Numbered from the stretch's first letter, positions 8,153 to 17,743 are shown. The stretch is DNA of 64,000 bases from Variovorax sp. EL159 (GCF_900100965.1 NZ_FMUJ01000004.1:372001-436000), one strand, 5' to 3'. A program made the numbers and translations. The notes: generated from the letters alone by a model not told the origin.

Positions 8153-9886
8153 ATGGGTTTCTTCGCAATGCATGCCGGCGCTGATGACGCTGCCAGGCAA
8201 GACTTCTCTTTCTTGATTTGCAGCGCACTGATCGCGCTTCCCTTTCTTTTTCCAATTGCCTCCGGTCCGTCTGTCAATGTCTGGCAGCAGTTGATTTCGT
8301 GGCTGTGTGTTGCGTTGCTGTGCCTCTTGATGGGGCCAAAGTGCCTCAAAGCCCGGCTCGCCTTGATAGGCTGGCTTGGGGCAAGTGCTGCGCTGATCAT
8401 GGCCCTCCAAAGTCCTTCGCTCGGACTCGGCCCGTGGTTGTCGGGTGTTGCAGTCGTGTCAGGCATCTGCGTGGCAGTCTCCGCCGGTGCCGGCCTCGTA
8501 CATGGCCATGGCAGAGTGCGCAACGTCCTGGCCAATGGTCTGTTGCTTGCAGGAGCAGTCAGTGCTGCTCTGGGCCTGCTCCAGTACTACGAGCTTGCCG
8601 GAATGCTCTGGCCCTGGACAACCGAGCCCGGTGTCGGGCAGGCATTCGGCAATCTGCGTCAGCGGAATCAGTTTGCAAGCCTGATGGGCATGTCGCTTGT
8701 TGCTGCACTGTGGCTGCATGCGGGCCGCTGGAACGAGTCGCTGAAGCGTCGGCTGCTGTGGCGTGGCGCGATCCTGCTATTGCTCACAGGGGCTGCTGCA
8801 TCGACATCGCGCACCGGACTGCTTGAGATCATCACCATCGCCTCTGTGGCGGCCTTCCTGGCACGGCAAGAGCGCCAGCTGCGCGCGGCACTGAACACAA
8901 CGGCGGTGATTCGCCTGCCTGCTCCTTGGGTCTTGTTGTCCTGGATTCCCTTGTACTTCGCCATCGCATGGCTGCTGCCGCAGCTAACGGGCAGCAGCGT
9001 CGACGGCATGATGAGGCGCCTGAGCGAAGGCGCCCCGGCAGGGCACAGCCGGCTGATTCTCTGGCACAACGTCCTCACCTTGATCGCCGAGCGCCCCTGG
9101 GCCGGTTGGGGCTGGGGCGAACTGAGCTTCGCGCACTACACGCACAGCGCGCTCTACCTGGGACCGCGTTTCGTCGAGATTCTCGACAACGCGCACAACT
9201 TGCCACTGCACTTGGCGGTTGAACTCGGCATCCCCGCTGCCGTGGTGATCTGTGGTGGTTTTCTGTGGCTGTTGATCGCAGCAAGACCCTGGCGTGAGAG
9301 GGAGCCATTGCGAATCATGGCGTGGGGACTGCTTGGTGTGATCGTGTTGCACAGCTTGCTCGAATACCCATTGTGGTACGGGCCGTTTCAGTTGGTCTTC
9401 GGCCTCTGTCTTGGGGTCTTGTGGCCAGCCAAGGACTTGCCAAGCGCTGTAACGAGGCACAGATGGGCCAGTGCGGTCCCGGTGATTGCGTCAGTCACCT
9501 TGATTGCCATCGTCGGTTACGCAAGCTGGGACTACCTTCGCATCAGCCAGATCTACCTGCCTCGCGATGAGCGTCTGCCTGCGTACAAGGACAACACCCT
9601 GGAAAAAGTGCAAGGCTCATGGCTGTTCGCCAACCAGGTGCGCTTCGCAGAACTCACCCTTACGCCCGTCACGCAAACCAATGCAACAGACGTTCATACC
9701 CTGGCCAAGCGCGTCCTGCATTTCTCCCCCGAACCGCGAGTGATCGTCAAGCTGATCGAAAGCGCGGAACTGCTAGGGCTTCATGAAGAAGCCCGTACCG
9801 AGGCGGAGCGATTCAGCATCGCGTTTCCGCTCGAATACGGGCTGTGGATAGAAGGCCGACCACTCGATTCGTCCGCGGAGCCCTGA
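8153..9886 (+). CDS. Wzy_C-family pilin O-oligosaccharyltransferase (PglL/TfpO-like)
   Basis: This 577-residue polytopic membrane protein has about a dozen hydrophobic segments and an O-antigen ligase-type core. The family region near residues 290-420 contains GHSRLILW, GWGWGELSF, DNAHNLPLHLAVELG and HSLLEYPLWYG, with the His and Glu residues expected of PglL-type enzymes. About 100 soluble residues form the C-terminus. Its position directly after the pilin genes matches tfpO/pilO in Pseudomonas and pglL-like genes in Acinetobacter, which transfer lipid-linked glycan to pilin in the periplasm. A general protein or O-antigen ligase is the alternative. The ribosome-binding site is weak. Confidence 0.78.
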   Translation: MGFFAMHAGADDAARQDFSFLICSALIALPFLFPIASGPSVNVWQQLISWLCVALLCLLMGPKCLKARLALIGWLGASAALIMALQSPSLGLGPWLSGVAVVSGICVAVSAGAGLVHGHGRVRNVLANGLLLAGAVSAALGLLQYYELAGMLWPWTTEPGVGQAFGNLRQRNQFASLMGMSLVAALWLHAGRWNESLKRRLLWRGAILLLLTGAAASTSRTGLLEIITIASVAAFLARQERQLRAALNTTAVIRLPAPWVLLSWIPLYFAIAWLLPQLTGSSVDGMMRRLSEGAPAGHSRLILWHNVLTLIAERPWAGWGWGELSFAHYTHSALYLGPRFVEILDNAHNLPLHLAVELGIPAAVVICGGFLWLLIAARPWREREPLRIMAWGLLGVIVLHSLLEYPLWYGPFQLVFGLCLGVLWPAKDLPSAVTRHRWASAVPVIASVTLIAIVGYASWDYLRISQIYLPRDERLPAYKDNTLEKVQGSWLFANQVRFAELTLTPVTQTNATDVHTLAKRVLHFSPEPRVIVKLIESAELLGLHEEARTEAERFSIAFPLEYGLWIEGRPLDSSAEP

Positions 9887-9916
9887 GCGCAGAGCTCCGG
9901 GTTCCCCACAGTCGAT

Positions 9917-12900
9917 TTATTGGGTCACAAGCTCACGCCACGAAACACGGCGTGTGCCAGGACCGCCAGCACCCGGAGGCAGTTCGATGTTCTCCAGCTT
10001 CCCTGTAGACAGCTTCACACTGCCTGTCAGCAAGCTGCCCTTGCGGGCATACACCGACGGCGCCGCCCCCATCCCGTTGCCGCCCGCAAGAAGGACGCCG
10101 ACCACTTGCGCCTTCGTTGCGGGGAAGAGCGACAAGCCTGTCTTGTAGTCCACATAGTTCAGGTATCCGGATCCGCCGACACCACATGCATTCTTGCTGT
10201 TCGGAATGTTCGACACGAACACCAGCACGCCCAGTTGCAGCGTGGAGTCCGTATTGATCCGTTCGCCGGAGTTCGGCAGATCGATGAACCAGCCGTTCAT
10301 GTTGCTCAGGTTGGTGGCATAGCTCATCGAACTCGCAACGGTGCGCACGCCGTCCTTGTCCGTGAATGTCTGCCGCATGAAGCACTTGTTCTTGAGCGTG
10401 GCGGAGCAGGCGGTCGAGCGAGGGCTTCCATACAGGCTGGTGGTGGCACTCTTCCCGGTGAGCGGATCCTTGATGGCATAGATCGTCTGCACCTGCGTGC
10501 TGCCCGCGCTCTTGGCATCGATATCGGCAACGCCCAGGTAGCTCCCGGTGCCGACATAGATGATGTGGCTGCCGCTGGCGTAGCCGAGCTCGATCCAGCT
10601 GGTGATCGGCTGCGCGTTATTGCTCCCATCCTGCAACGTCGCGAGCAGCTGGACGGTCGGCGTGCCGCTGCCGTCCGCCTTCAGCGTGGTGAGGTCGAAG
10701 CGCCAGACGTTGCCGTAGAGGTCGCCGCTGTACACCTGAGTCACGGTGTTGTTGAGGTTGATGTTGTCCATCCACGCGCTGATGCGCGACAACCCGCTGG
10801 GGCACGGCGCCACAGTGCATCCCGATCCCGCCACCGCGGCCGTGGCGCTGCCGACACCGGTGTCGATCTTCTTGATGATCGCACCGGTCTTTGCATTCAG
10901 AACCCACAGGTGGCCGCCACCGTCGCCAGGCGAAATGTTGTTGTAGCCCGAGGTCACGATCACGGCCCAAGTGCCATCGTTCAGCTTCGTGATGATCGGG
11001 ATACCGTAGGTGTATCCGAGGTCGTTGTCGTTGGCAGACGTGAACTCCCACAGCACCTTGGGCGTGTCTGGCGTGGTCACATCCAATGCGTAGTAACCGC
11101 GGCCGCCTGCGGCCAGCCCCCCGACGAGCATGGTGTGCCAGGCGCCGTCGAAATAGGCCTCGCCCTGCTGCGGAGAGCCATTGACGAAGTAGGTGTGGTT
11201 GATGCTGTAGCTCTTGTCCGCCAGCTTGTAGAGCTTGGGCAGCAGAACGGATGGAATGTAGGCCCAGCTTTCAGCACCGGTGTCGGCATTGAATGCATGC
11301 AGCATGCCGTCGTTGGCTCCAACGTAGAGCATGCCTTGCCGTGTTTCGTTGGTCTTCTTGAACGCGGCGTAGCCGGTGTCCGTGTAGTTGAAATTCGACT
11401 TCTTCACGTAGGCCGATTGCGAACCGACGATGTCGCCGAGCACGTGGGTGCGGCTGAAGTAGTACTTGCCCCCGCCGTTGCCTTCGTTGCTGCGATCTCC
11501 CCGCAGGAAGTTCACGAGATTGACGCCGCCCATGCCCTTGTCCGGGCCCGCTGCGGTGCTGTCGATCTGCTGAGCGACGGGCACGCATCCGGTTCCCGCT
11601 GCGCATTTTTGCGAAAGCGATCCGATGGCGGACATCTTGAAGTAGTTCTTCATCGTGTCGGTCAGCGAATCCCAGGCAAAGTTGATCAGGGTCGTTCCGT
11701 TGTTGGTGTAGATCTTGCGCGTGCTGTAGTCCATCTTGTCCAGCAGCGGCGTCGGTGGTGTCGGCGATGAGCTGTTCGCCGTGCCCGACTGCGACCATGC
11801 GGGCACCGTGCCCGGTACGCCGGTGATCGGATCGATGCTGTAACGCGCGATTTCTCCGAACCACTGAACCGATGTGAAGCCGGCGTCGAACAGGAAATTG
11901 TCCGAGCTCGTCACGTTCGCCGTACTGGGCGAAACCGCTGCGCCCGCGCTGTTCTGGGCATCGACGTTGTTGAGGAAGTTGGTGATGCCGTCCTTCACTG
12001 CGACCGGATCACCCGCGCTGTAATAAGTGCCACGGCCGTTGACCGCGGCGTGCCACAGGTCGTCCACGGTGGTTTGCGAGTTGCTGACGGGCGTTGGCCA
12101 GTTGCACGCGCCGCCACTCTGCCAGCGGCACTTGGTGTCGGAGGCGGTCGTTCCCTTGAGGACGTCGTAGTAGTCGCCGCTGGTTGCCGTCTGATAGTCG
12201 GGCTGGTACTGCATGTAGCCCGACACCCCCAGGCCGATGGTGTAGGTGTACATGCGCTGCTGGCCGGCCAGGGTGTCGTTCGAACCCACATCCACGCCGC
12301 TGCTGTTCTTGTCGGTGCCAAGAATGCTCGATCGAATGTCGGTGGTGTAGTAGTACTGCGCCACGTCGGCCAGCGTATTCGAAGTCTTGCTGCCGTCGTA
12401 GTAGGGCCGCTGCACGCCGCTGCTGCTGTCCTGGTCACCGATGGTGGTCGTGCCGTCGACCTGTGTGATCGTGTTGTACTTGTTGCCCTTGTTGTCCGTG
12501 TTCGTCGTGTCTTCGTTCCAGTAGCCATCGGTCGACAACAGGGTGTAGTTGCGTTGGCAGGCGTACTGCATCGGGTCCGTGACATTGACCTTGGTCGTAT
12601 TGCCACTGGATGCATTGATCCAGAGCTGCTGGCTTCCTGTCAGCTTGCCCGCGTACATCCGGCCCGCATTCGAGAGAGCCACGCGCAGACCCGTCCCGTT
12701 ACTGGGCTTGGCAGCGGTCAGCTTCTGGTACCACAGGTCCTTTTGCCCGCCCACTCCCGTAGTGATGTCCGCGACGTTGAGAAAGTCGGAGTTCGTGTTG
12801 TTGTTGAGGCTCATGTAGCCCAGTCGATAGCGGCTGGTAAGCCCCGAGAAACCCAAGCCGGCGGCGGTCTTGGTCATCTGCATGCGGGTGCGGTAATAAG

Positions 12901-14062
12901 CCCACCAGTTCGCGAAGTTGGTCATTTCCTCCGTGTACGTGCACTTCGTGGTGTCGACGCAGTCTGTGCGCGTCCCGGTCTGGGGGTAATTGGGCGTATT
13001 GACGCTGATCGTCGTCAATACGTTCTGGCCGGGCACATTCGCTGCTGTCACGCCGCCACTGAAAGCGGCCGCACTGATCGAGATCGCGCCGGTTCTGTTC
13101 ACCACCGGAGTGTCCGTGAAGTTGCCCATCGAGCTGGGAGCGACGATCGTGACGGTGCTGCTGGATCTGGAGGCGCTGAAGCCCGAAGCCGTGCAGTTGC
13201 CAGTGCTTCCAGTCGTGCATTGGTTGATGGCATCCACGATCGCCTGGGCCAGCGTGGTCCGGCTGCTGATGGTTCCGGTTCCGGCCGCCATGATTTGCAC
13301 CGACCCGACGGTGATTCCGCTGACGGAGCTGTTGCCTGAGCCGGTGAGGCTCAGCTTGGCCGTCGCGCTGCTGGCATCGACCAACTTCTGCCCCGGATAG
13401 CGCGCGTACACATACGCTTGACCTCCGGTGGGTGCCGTATCGATGCGGGTCGCTTGGCAATCGGTCAGAGCAGTGTCGCTGCACCAGCGCAGCGTGGCAG
13501 CCACGGGATTCGATGGCGACGGGGCCGACTGTGGCGCACAGTTTCGCAGGCTCTGGTCCGTACAGTACTCACCCGACACGAACTTGTAATAAAGGGCATT
13601 TCCAACAAGGTTCTGCGTCGGCCCGGAGTTGGACGTGGTGAACAGATTGGCCTGATTGCCCGAGAAGCCCGTGTTTGCCGACTGCACACCATAGCCGTCG
13701 TACGGCACGGCCGTCCATTTGTCGGACGTCATCGATGGATACGTGCCTCCGTCGTACTTGACGGGCGGCGCGTAGGTGGTGTTCGGGTTGTAGTAGATCT
13801 TGTTGTAGACGCTGTTGCGAACAAGCCCGGCGTTGTTTCGGTAATTCGTGTCCTGCCCCGCCGTGTCCGGCAGATAGTCCCAGGTCATGCTGCCCGAGTC
13901 GTCGAGCACGAAGAAAAGATTGGGGTTGACCAGCGTCGGGCTCGATGTCTCGAGCGGCGCGCTCGCAAGGTCGGTCTGCGCTGCCGTTGCCGTGTACATC
14001 GCTGCGAGCAGCGGCACGATGCAGAACGTCGCTTGCAGAAAATGAAGAGTGCTGCGTTTCAT
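9917..14062 (-). CDS. pilY1: Type IV pilus tip-associated adhesin/assembly protein PilY1
   Basis: This 1381-residue secreted protein has an N-terminal signal peptide of about 28 residues. A von Willebrand A-type metal site lies near residue 50 (FVLDDSGSM), and a long variable middle region follows. The C-terminal half is the conserved PilC/PilY1 propeller, with MLYVGANDGMLHAFNADTG, GGLAAGGRGYYALD and SGDLYGNVWRFDL. It acts in pilus priming, surface sensing and adhesion. It is the last gene of the minor-pilin operon, 24 bases after pilX. A Ser/Thr/Gly-rich segment at about residues 230-340 looks like an inserted domain within the variable region. Confidence 0.93.
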   Translation of the reverse strand: MKRSTLHFLQATFCIVPLLAAMYTATAAQTDLASAPLETSSPTLVNPNLFFVLDDSGSMTWDYLPDTAGQDTNYRNNAGLVRNSVYNKIYYNPNTTYAPPVKYDGGTYPSMTSDKWTAVPYDGYGVQSANTGFSGNQANLFTTSNSGPTQNLVGNALYYKFVSGEYCTDQSLRNCAPQSAPSPSNPVAATLRWCSDTALTDCQATRIDTAPTGGQAYVYARYPGQKLVDASSATAKLSLTGSGNSSVSGITVGSVQIMAAGTGTISSRTTLAQAIVDAINQCTTGSTGNCTASGFSASRSSSTVTIVAPSSMGNFTDTPVVNRTGAISISAAAFSGGVTAANVPGQNVLTTISVNTPNYPQTGTRTDCVDTTKCTYTEEMTNFANWWAYYRTRMQMTKTAAGLGFSGLTSRYRLGYMSLNNNTNSDFLNVADITTGVGGQKDLWYQKLTAAKPSNGTGLRVALSNAGRMYAGKLTGSQQLWINASSGNTTKVNVTDPMQYACQRNYTLLSTDGYWNEDTTNTDNKGNKYNTITQVDGTTTIGDQDSSSGVQRPYYDGSKTSNTLADVAQYYYTTDIRSSILGTDKNSSGVDVGSNDTLAGQQRMYTYTIGLGVSGYMQYQPDYQTATSGDYYDVLKGTTASDTKCRWQSGGACNWPTPVSNSQTTVDDLWHAAVNGRGTYYSAGDPVAVKDGITNFLNNVDAQNSAGAAVSPSTANVTSSDNFLFDAGFTSVQWFGEIARYSIDPITGVPGTVPAWSQSGTANSSSPTPPTPLLDKMDYSTRKIYTNNGTTLINFAWDSLTDTMKNYFKMSAIGSLSQKCAAGTGCVPVAQQIDSTAAGPDKGMGGVNLVNFLRGDRSNEGNGGGKYYFSRTHVLGDIVGSQSAYVKKSNFNYTDTGYAAFKKTNETRQGMLYVGANDGMLHAFNADTGAESWAYIPSVLLPKLYKLADKSYSINHTYFVNGSPQQGEAYFDGAWHTMLVGGLAAGGRGYYALDVTTPDTPKVLWEFTSANDNDLGYTYGIPIITKLNDGTWAVIVTSGYNNISPGDGGGHLWVLNAKTGAIIKKIDTGVGSATAAVAGSGCTVAPCPSGLSRISAWMDNINLNNTVTQVYSGDLYGNVWRFDLTTLKADGSGTPTVQLLATLQDGSNNAQPITSWIELGYASGSHIIYVGTGSYLGVADIDAKSAGSTQVQTIYAIKDPLTGKSATTSLYGSPRSTACSATLKNKCFMRQTFTDKDGVRTVASSMSYATNLSNMNGWFIDLPNSGERINTDSTLQLGVLVFVSNIPNSKNACGVGGSGYLNYVDYKTGLSLFPATKAQVVGVLLAGGNGMGAAPSVYARKGSLLTGSVKLSTGKLENIELPPGAGGPGTRRVSWRELVTQ

Positions 14063-14086
14063 GGATATGTTTTCCTGTTGCGGCGA

Positions 14087-14767
14087 CTAGATCGCCACCA
14101 TGACCTGGACCATGCTCTGGGTACTGCGCGGTCCGTCCACCATGACGGTGATGCGGTAGTAGGTCTGCTTCGGTGCGTCGACGTTGCTGCCCGTGCCGCC
14201 TCGGCCGCCGCCGCCTGTGCACGAGGTGCCGCCCGGACAACTGCCGGCAGTGGCGCGGGGTGATGTCGCGCATACGTTCGAACTGGTGTTCGCTTCACCA
14301 GTCGTCGCGCACATGCGGTGAATGATGTAGCTCACCGTGTTGCCCGTTGTCGCGTCCTGTGCCAATGCCTTGGCATTGGCCGCGAGCTTGTCCTTCCAGA
14401 AGGCGGCCCAGCTCTGGTTGGCGGTGGGATCTACCCTGAACGATATGTAGCCTTGTGCGGTCTGGTCGCACGTGACGGTGCTTCCCGAACTGCAGCTTCC
14501 TGTGCCATTGACGTTGTCTTCGAGCCATTTCACAGCCGTTTCGACGCCAACATCCGCCGAATGCGTGGCCGCTTGCTGGAACGCCAGGTTGCCCGCGATG
14601 GTGTTGGATGTCCCGACGGAGCGTGTCAGGGCCACCGCCGCCAGAGTCAGTGCAACCAGCACGATCAGCGCGAGGATCAACACCACGCCGCGCTGCGATC
14701 GACGGCCATGCATACCCTGTGTGCGCAAGTCGCGCCACATCGTTCGAGAATTGTTGTGGCTCAGCAT
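14087..14767 (-). CDS. pilX: Minor pilin-like assembly protein PilX
   Basis: This 226-residue protein starts with a basic leader ending in QRG before VVLILALIVLVALTLAAVAL. It lacks Glu at mature position 5, as PilX proteins usually do. The sequence after the helix (TSNTIAGNLAFQQAA) is the conserved PilX N-terminal region. Its ATG overlaps the pilW stop by 7 bases, suggesting translational coupling. It would help prime pilus assembly with PilV, PilW and PilY1 at the inner membrane and tip. The C-terminal region is glycine- and cysteine-rich and is not otherwise informative. Confidence 0.88.
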   Translation of the reverse strand: MLSHNNSRTMWRDLRTQGMHGRRSQRGVVLILALIVLVALTLAAVALTRSVGTSNTIAGNLAFQQAATHSADVGVETAVKWLEDNVNGTGSCSSGSTVTCDQTAQGYISFRVDPTANQSWAAFWKDKLAANAKALAQDATTGNTVSYIIHRMCATTGEANTSSNVCATSPRATAGSCPGGTSCTGGGGRGGTGSNVDAPKQTYYRITVMVDGPRSTQSMVQVMVAI

Positions 14768-15921
14768 CCGCCGGTCCCTCCTTGTGCAGTGCTCTGCGAT
14801 CCCTGCCAGACCAGATTGCGGATGGGTACCGTGGTTTGCAGTGTCTTGTAGCGATAGTTTTTCCAGGTCGAGTCGCTACTCAGGTCGATGGGGGCGGACG
14901 CGCTACCGGCCCAGGTCGGCGCGGTACTCGTGGAGGGTGTTTCGCCTGCGGCTGCGTTGTACTTGGTGTACTGCCCGCTGCGTGCGACGAGTGCAATGCG
15001 CAACGCCAGAGTGCGTGCCCAGGCGCATTGAACATCCAGCCCGCTCTTGTCGGCAGCGCTGCCCGGCGTGATCTGGTCGTAGGTGTCCACGATGCCCGAC
15101 AGCTTGTTTCCCGAGACCCCGGAGGTGTCGCGTCCGTACTGAGCGCGCAAGCCGACGATGTTGGAGGCAATGGAGACCCAGACTTTCGGATCTGGTGTTG
15201 CCGCGTATGTCGCATCCCCGCAGTTGTAGGCGGTGTAGTCGCACACGGTGAGGTTGCCACCGCGTACGGCGTACGCCCGCACGACTGGCTGTTGCCCCAT
15301 GCTGTAGACCATGCTGCCCAGGGCCAAGCCGCTGGGATTGCCTGGCGTCACTGCGATGGCCGTGTCGGACTTGGCTGTCACCTTGTCGAGCGCCAGATCG
15401 CAAGGAGAGGGCCGCGACGCAGGCTGCGCGATCACGTAGTCTCCAATCGTGAAAGACGTTGGCGTCGTGATCGGATAGCTCCCGGTGGACGGCGTCATTG
15501 CAATCAGGTCACCCTCCGAAGGGCTGTCGCTGTTGCCGAAGATCACCAGCAAGGTGTCGGTGCCCGAGTCACCTGCGGGCACGAGGGTCGTGGCCGGATT
15601 GATCGTCACGGGCGCCAGCGCGCTGAGCTTGACGGCCTTCCCGTCGGCAGCCTTGAAGCTCAGGCTGCAACCCAGCAGGCTGAAGGCGTTGATGCCGTAG
15701 CCGGCTTCGCGCGCATCGCGCTCCAGGCCGTAAAGGGCAATGGTGCCGTTGATCTGGGCATCGTCGCCGCCCGTGGTGCTGCGCTTGTTGCCCTCGAATG
15801 CGCCGAAGACCTGCATGATGACAATGACGGACAGCATGCCGATCAGCAGGCCGACCAGTATCTCGATCAAGCTGAAGCCGGACGATGCCCGACGATCGGA
15901 AGAGTGAATCAGGTGGGACAT
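14761..15921 (-). CDS. pilW: Minor pilin PilW
   Basis: This 386-residue minor pilin has a prepilin leader SSG then FSLIEILVGLLIGM, with Glu5 present, followed by IMQVFGAFEGNKR typical of PilW. The start at 15921 (MSHLIHSS) places the prepilin cleavage site at about residue 13; the frame is open further upstream but overlaps pilV. Only 8 bases separate it from pilV, and it overlaps pilX by 7. In type IVa systems PilW joins PilV, PilX and FimU in a tip-priming complex. The large C-terminal domain shows no extra catalytic motif. Confidence 0.9.
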   Translation of the reverse strand: MSHLIHSSDRRASSGFSLIEILVGLLIGMLSVIVIMQVFGAFEGNKRSTTGGDDAQINGTIALYGLERDAREAGYGINAFSLLGCSLSFKAADGKAVKLSALAPVTINPATTLVPAGDSGTDTLLVIFGNSDSPSEGDLIAMTPSTGSYPITTPTSFTIGDYVIAQPASRPSPCDLALDKVTAKSDTAIAVTPGNPSGLALGSMVYSMGQQPVVRAYAVRGGNLTVCDYTAYNCGDATYAATPDPKVWVSIASNIVGLRAQYGRDTSGVSGNKLSGIVDTYDQITPGSAADKSGLDVQCAWARTLALRIALVARSGQYTKYNAAAGETPSTSTAPTWAGSASAPIDLSSDSTWKNYRYKTLQTTVPIRNLVWQGSQSTAQGGTGGC

Positions 15922-15929
15922 TGCGGGTG

Positions 15930-16433
15930 CTACTTCTGCGGCTGATCGAGTCGCGCCATCAGCGTGTATTTGCGCGGGTCGTCGCCCGGCGCTTTCCAGT
16001 TGATGGTGATGCTGACCAGATTGGTCCCAAGGGACGCCGTGGCACCCTTGTCCTGGCTGGTAATCGTGACTGTGGGGGGGGCGACAACGTCGCTGCCAGG
16101 CAAGGCATTTGCCCAGGCAGCCTGCCAAGCCTTGTAGCCGTCGCCTGTGCTGGCGAACTGGGCCTGCAGGATTGCATCCGTTCGATCACTGACCCACATT
16201 CGACTCACCAGGTCATTCGCTTGCAGCACAGCGGTCGATCGGTATTCCGCTGCTGCGGCTTGCTTGACCGAGGTGGCTTGCAGGCCGATGAGGCCGAGAA
16301 CGCCGACCGAGAAGATCAGCAGGGCAACAAGTGCCTCCAGCAGCACGATGCCGCGCTGGTTGCTTGGTGCTTGTCTCGCTCGTGAGCGGGCGGAGCACGC
16401 GCGTCGGCGGGAGAGGTTTGAGTGCATGGTCAT
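15930..16433 (-). CDS. pilV: Minor pilin PilV
   Basis: This 167-residue prepilin has leader QRG then IVLLEALVALLIFSVGVLGL, with Glu5, and the LQATSVKQAAAAEYRSTA stretch typical of PilV. The start ATG at 16433 lies two bases after the fimT stop; a second in-frame ATG at 16427 is equally possible. Neither has a strong ribosome-binding site, so translation is probably coupled to fimT. It is a minor subunit of the priming complex. Confidence 0.9.
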   Translation of the reverse strand: MTMHSNLSRRRACSARSRARQAPSNQRGIVLLEALVALLIFSVGVLGLIGLQATSVKQAAAAEYRSTAVLQANDLVSRMWVSDRTDAILQAQFASTGDGYKAWQAAWANALPGSDVVAPPTVTITSQDKGATASLGTNLVSITINWKAPGDDPRKYTLMARLDQPQK

Positions 16434-16435
16434 CT

Positions 16436-17074
16436 TCAAGGGCAAGCCATCGGGTCTGGAGTGGCGCGTGCCCGGTCGCACATGCGGATTTGCCCGCCCG
16501 CCGCCACCACCACGCGCAGGCAGCGCAAGGTGCCTCCGGGATCGCCCGTGCAAGCCCCGCCGCTGGAGTTGATATCAATCGTCGAGCTCACGATGTCGGT
16601 GTCTGGCGATGTCGTCTTGACGATCCGGCCCAGGCCATTGAAGCCGAAGGCGGTCTGCGAAGCGTTGATCGTCGTCTTGCTCTTGGCGGTAACTGGTTGG
16701 CCCTTCTGAAGAATCGAGGAGCCGGTCTCGCTGATGTCGTCGCCGCAGTGGTTGGCGGACGATCCTGCAGAGTCAAGGCTTACCACCCAACTCGTGCCAG
16801 CCGTGCTGAGGGCGCATGCGCCGTCCAGCGTCGTCGTCACCTGGAGTCGCACGATGGTGTTGCGTCGCACGGCTTCGGCGCGCGCGAATTGCAGGCCGTT
16901 CTGCAAGGACTCGGCGGTACTGCGGATTTGCGAGTTGTTGATCCACTCCGCAAAGCTGGGTGCGCCGATGGCAACGGCGATCCCGATGATCGCGATGCCT
17001 ACAAGAAGCTCGATCAGGGAGACTCCGCGCTGGCCCACTGCCAACGTTGGCCGAAGGTGTGGAAGGGCGGGCAT
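16436..17074 (-). CDS. fimT: FimT/FimU-type minor pilin (GspH family)
   Basis: This 212-residue GspH/FimT-family minor pilin has leader QRG then VSLIELLVGIAIIGIAVAIG. The conserved segment INNSQIRSTAESLQNGLQFARAEAVRRN lies directly after the helix, and FNGLGRIV lies in the C-terminal beta domain. This matches FimU/FimT, which links the tip complex to the major pilin fibre and in some species binds DNA. Its ATG directly abuts the pilE stop with no gap. The choice between FimT and FimU cannot be made from sequence alone. Confidence 0.87.
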   Translation of the reverse strand: MPALPHLRPTLAVGQRGVSLIELLVGIAIIGIAVAIGAPSFAEWINNSQIRSTAESLQNGLQFARAEAVRRNTIVRLQVTTTLDGACALSTAGTSWVVSLDSAGSSANHCGDDISETGSSILQKGQPVTAKSKTTINASQTAFGFNGLGRIVKTTSPDTDIVSSTIDINSSGGACTGDPGGTLRCLRVVVAAGGQIRMCDRARATPDPMACP

Positions 17075-17536
17075 TCAGCATCCGCCCTTGTTGGTCGTCC
17101 AGCAATTGGTGCCAGCGGTCCATCCAGTCTTGACCGCGACGGTCTTCTTGACGCCGCTTTGGTCGATGCTGTACGTGAACGCGGCCATGGTGTTTTTCCC
17201 CTTGGCCGTAAAGACGTAAGCCGTGTCCGACGTCGCCTTGCAGGAAAAGTCGAAGCTGTTGCTCGTGACAGTGCTGCCATCCACCGCACAGTTGGTCGTT
17301 GTCGGTTTGTAGTAGCTGCGGTTGTCCTGGAATGCTTGCTCCATCTTCACCGCGAGCGCCGACAGATTCGAAGTCGCATCAGGAATCCGGCCGCGAAGCA
17401 CATAGTCGCCGTATAGCGGTATCGCAATCGCCGACAGAACCCCGACGATCACGACGACGATCATGATCTCGATCAGGGTGAAGCCTCGCGCGCAGCGACG
17501 GGCAAATGAGGGGCGACGGGGAGGCAGATGATTCAC
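17075..17536 (-). CDS. pilE: PilE-like minor pilin, first gene of the minor-pilin operon
   Basis: This 153-residue type IV prepilin starts at GTG with AGGAAA 9 bases upstream. The leader ends ARG before FTLIEIMIVVVIVGVL, with Glu5 present, and is followed by IPLYGDYVLRGRIPDATSNL. Two or more C-terminal cysteines (NCWTTNKGGC) fit the disulfide loop. PilE-like minor pilins are incorporated in low amounts and help initiate fibres. The five downstream genes are spaced from overlapping to 24 bases apart, so this start region controls the whole operon. In Pseudomonas the pilE-like gene comes last rather than first. Confidence 0.88.
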   Translation of the reverse strand: MNHLPPRRPSFARRCARGFTLIEIMIVVVIVGVLSAIAIPLYGDYVLRGRIPDATSNLSALAVKMEQAFQDNRSYYKPTTTNCAVDGSTVTSNSFDFSCKATSDTAYVFTAKGKNTMAAFTYSIDQSGVKKTVAVKTGWTAGTNCWTTNKGGC

Positions 17537-17585
17537 AGCGGACTTTCCTGAGGTGCTTACCTTCGTAAATGAAGGAGAGCAATCT

Positions 17586-17610
17586 GGTGACAGTGGTCAC
17601 AGATTGTGAC
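17586..17610 (-). promoter_or_regulatory. CRP/Vfr-like palindrome upstream of pilE
   Basis: On the minus strand TGTGA-CCACTG-TCACC (17601-17586) matches the CRP/Vfr site TGTGA-N6-TCACA in 9 of 10 positions. It overlaps a second inverted repeat, GTCACA-ATC-TGTGAC. It lies about 50 bases upstream of the pilE start. A possible -10 (TATACA) lies just upstream of the palindromes, which would make the site repressive, but the promoter is uncertain. Confidence 0.45.
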
Positions 17611-17743
17611 TAACTGTATATCCGCGACAAAACCCGCTCATCAGGGGCTCGACACCGTTCGTCCCCTGGTTTACGTCTCGGCCTGGACCGTCAATTGACT
17701 GCCGACAGACCTTCTGTTTTCCTTCTTCTTACGTCGGTCGGCG

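Noticed and set aside
14087..14767. PilX lacking Glu5 as a degraded pilin
   Set aside because: PilX proteins normally lack Glu5, and the rest of the conserved N-terminal region is intact.
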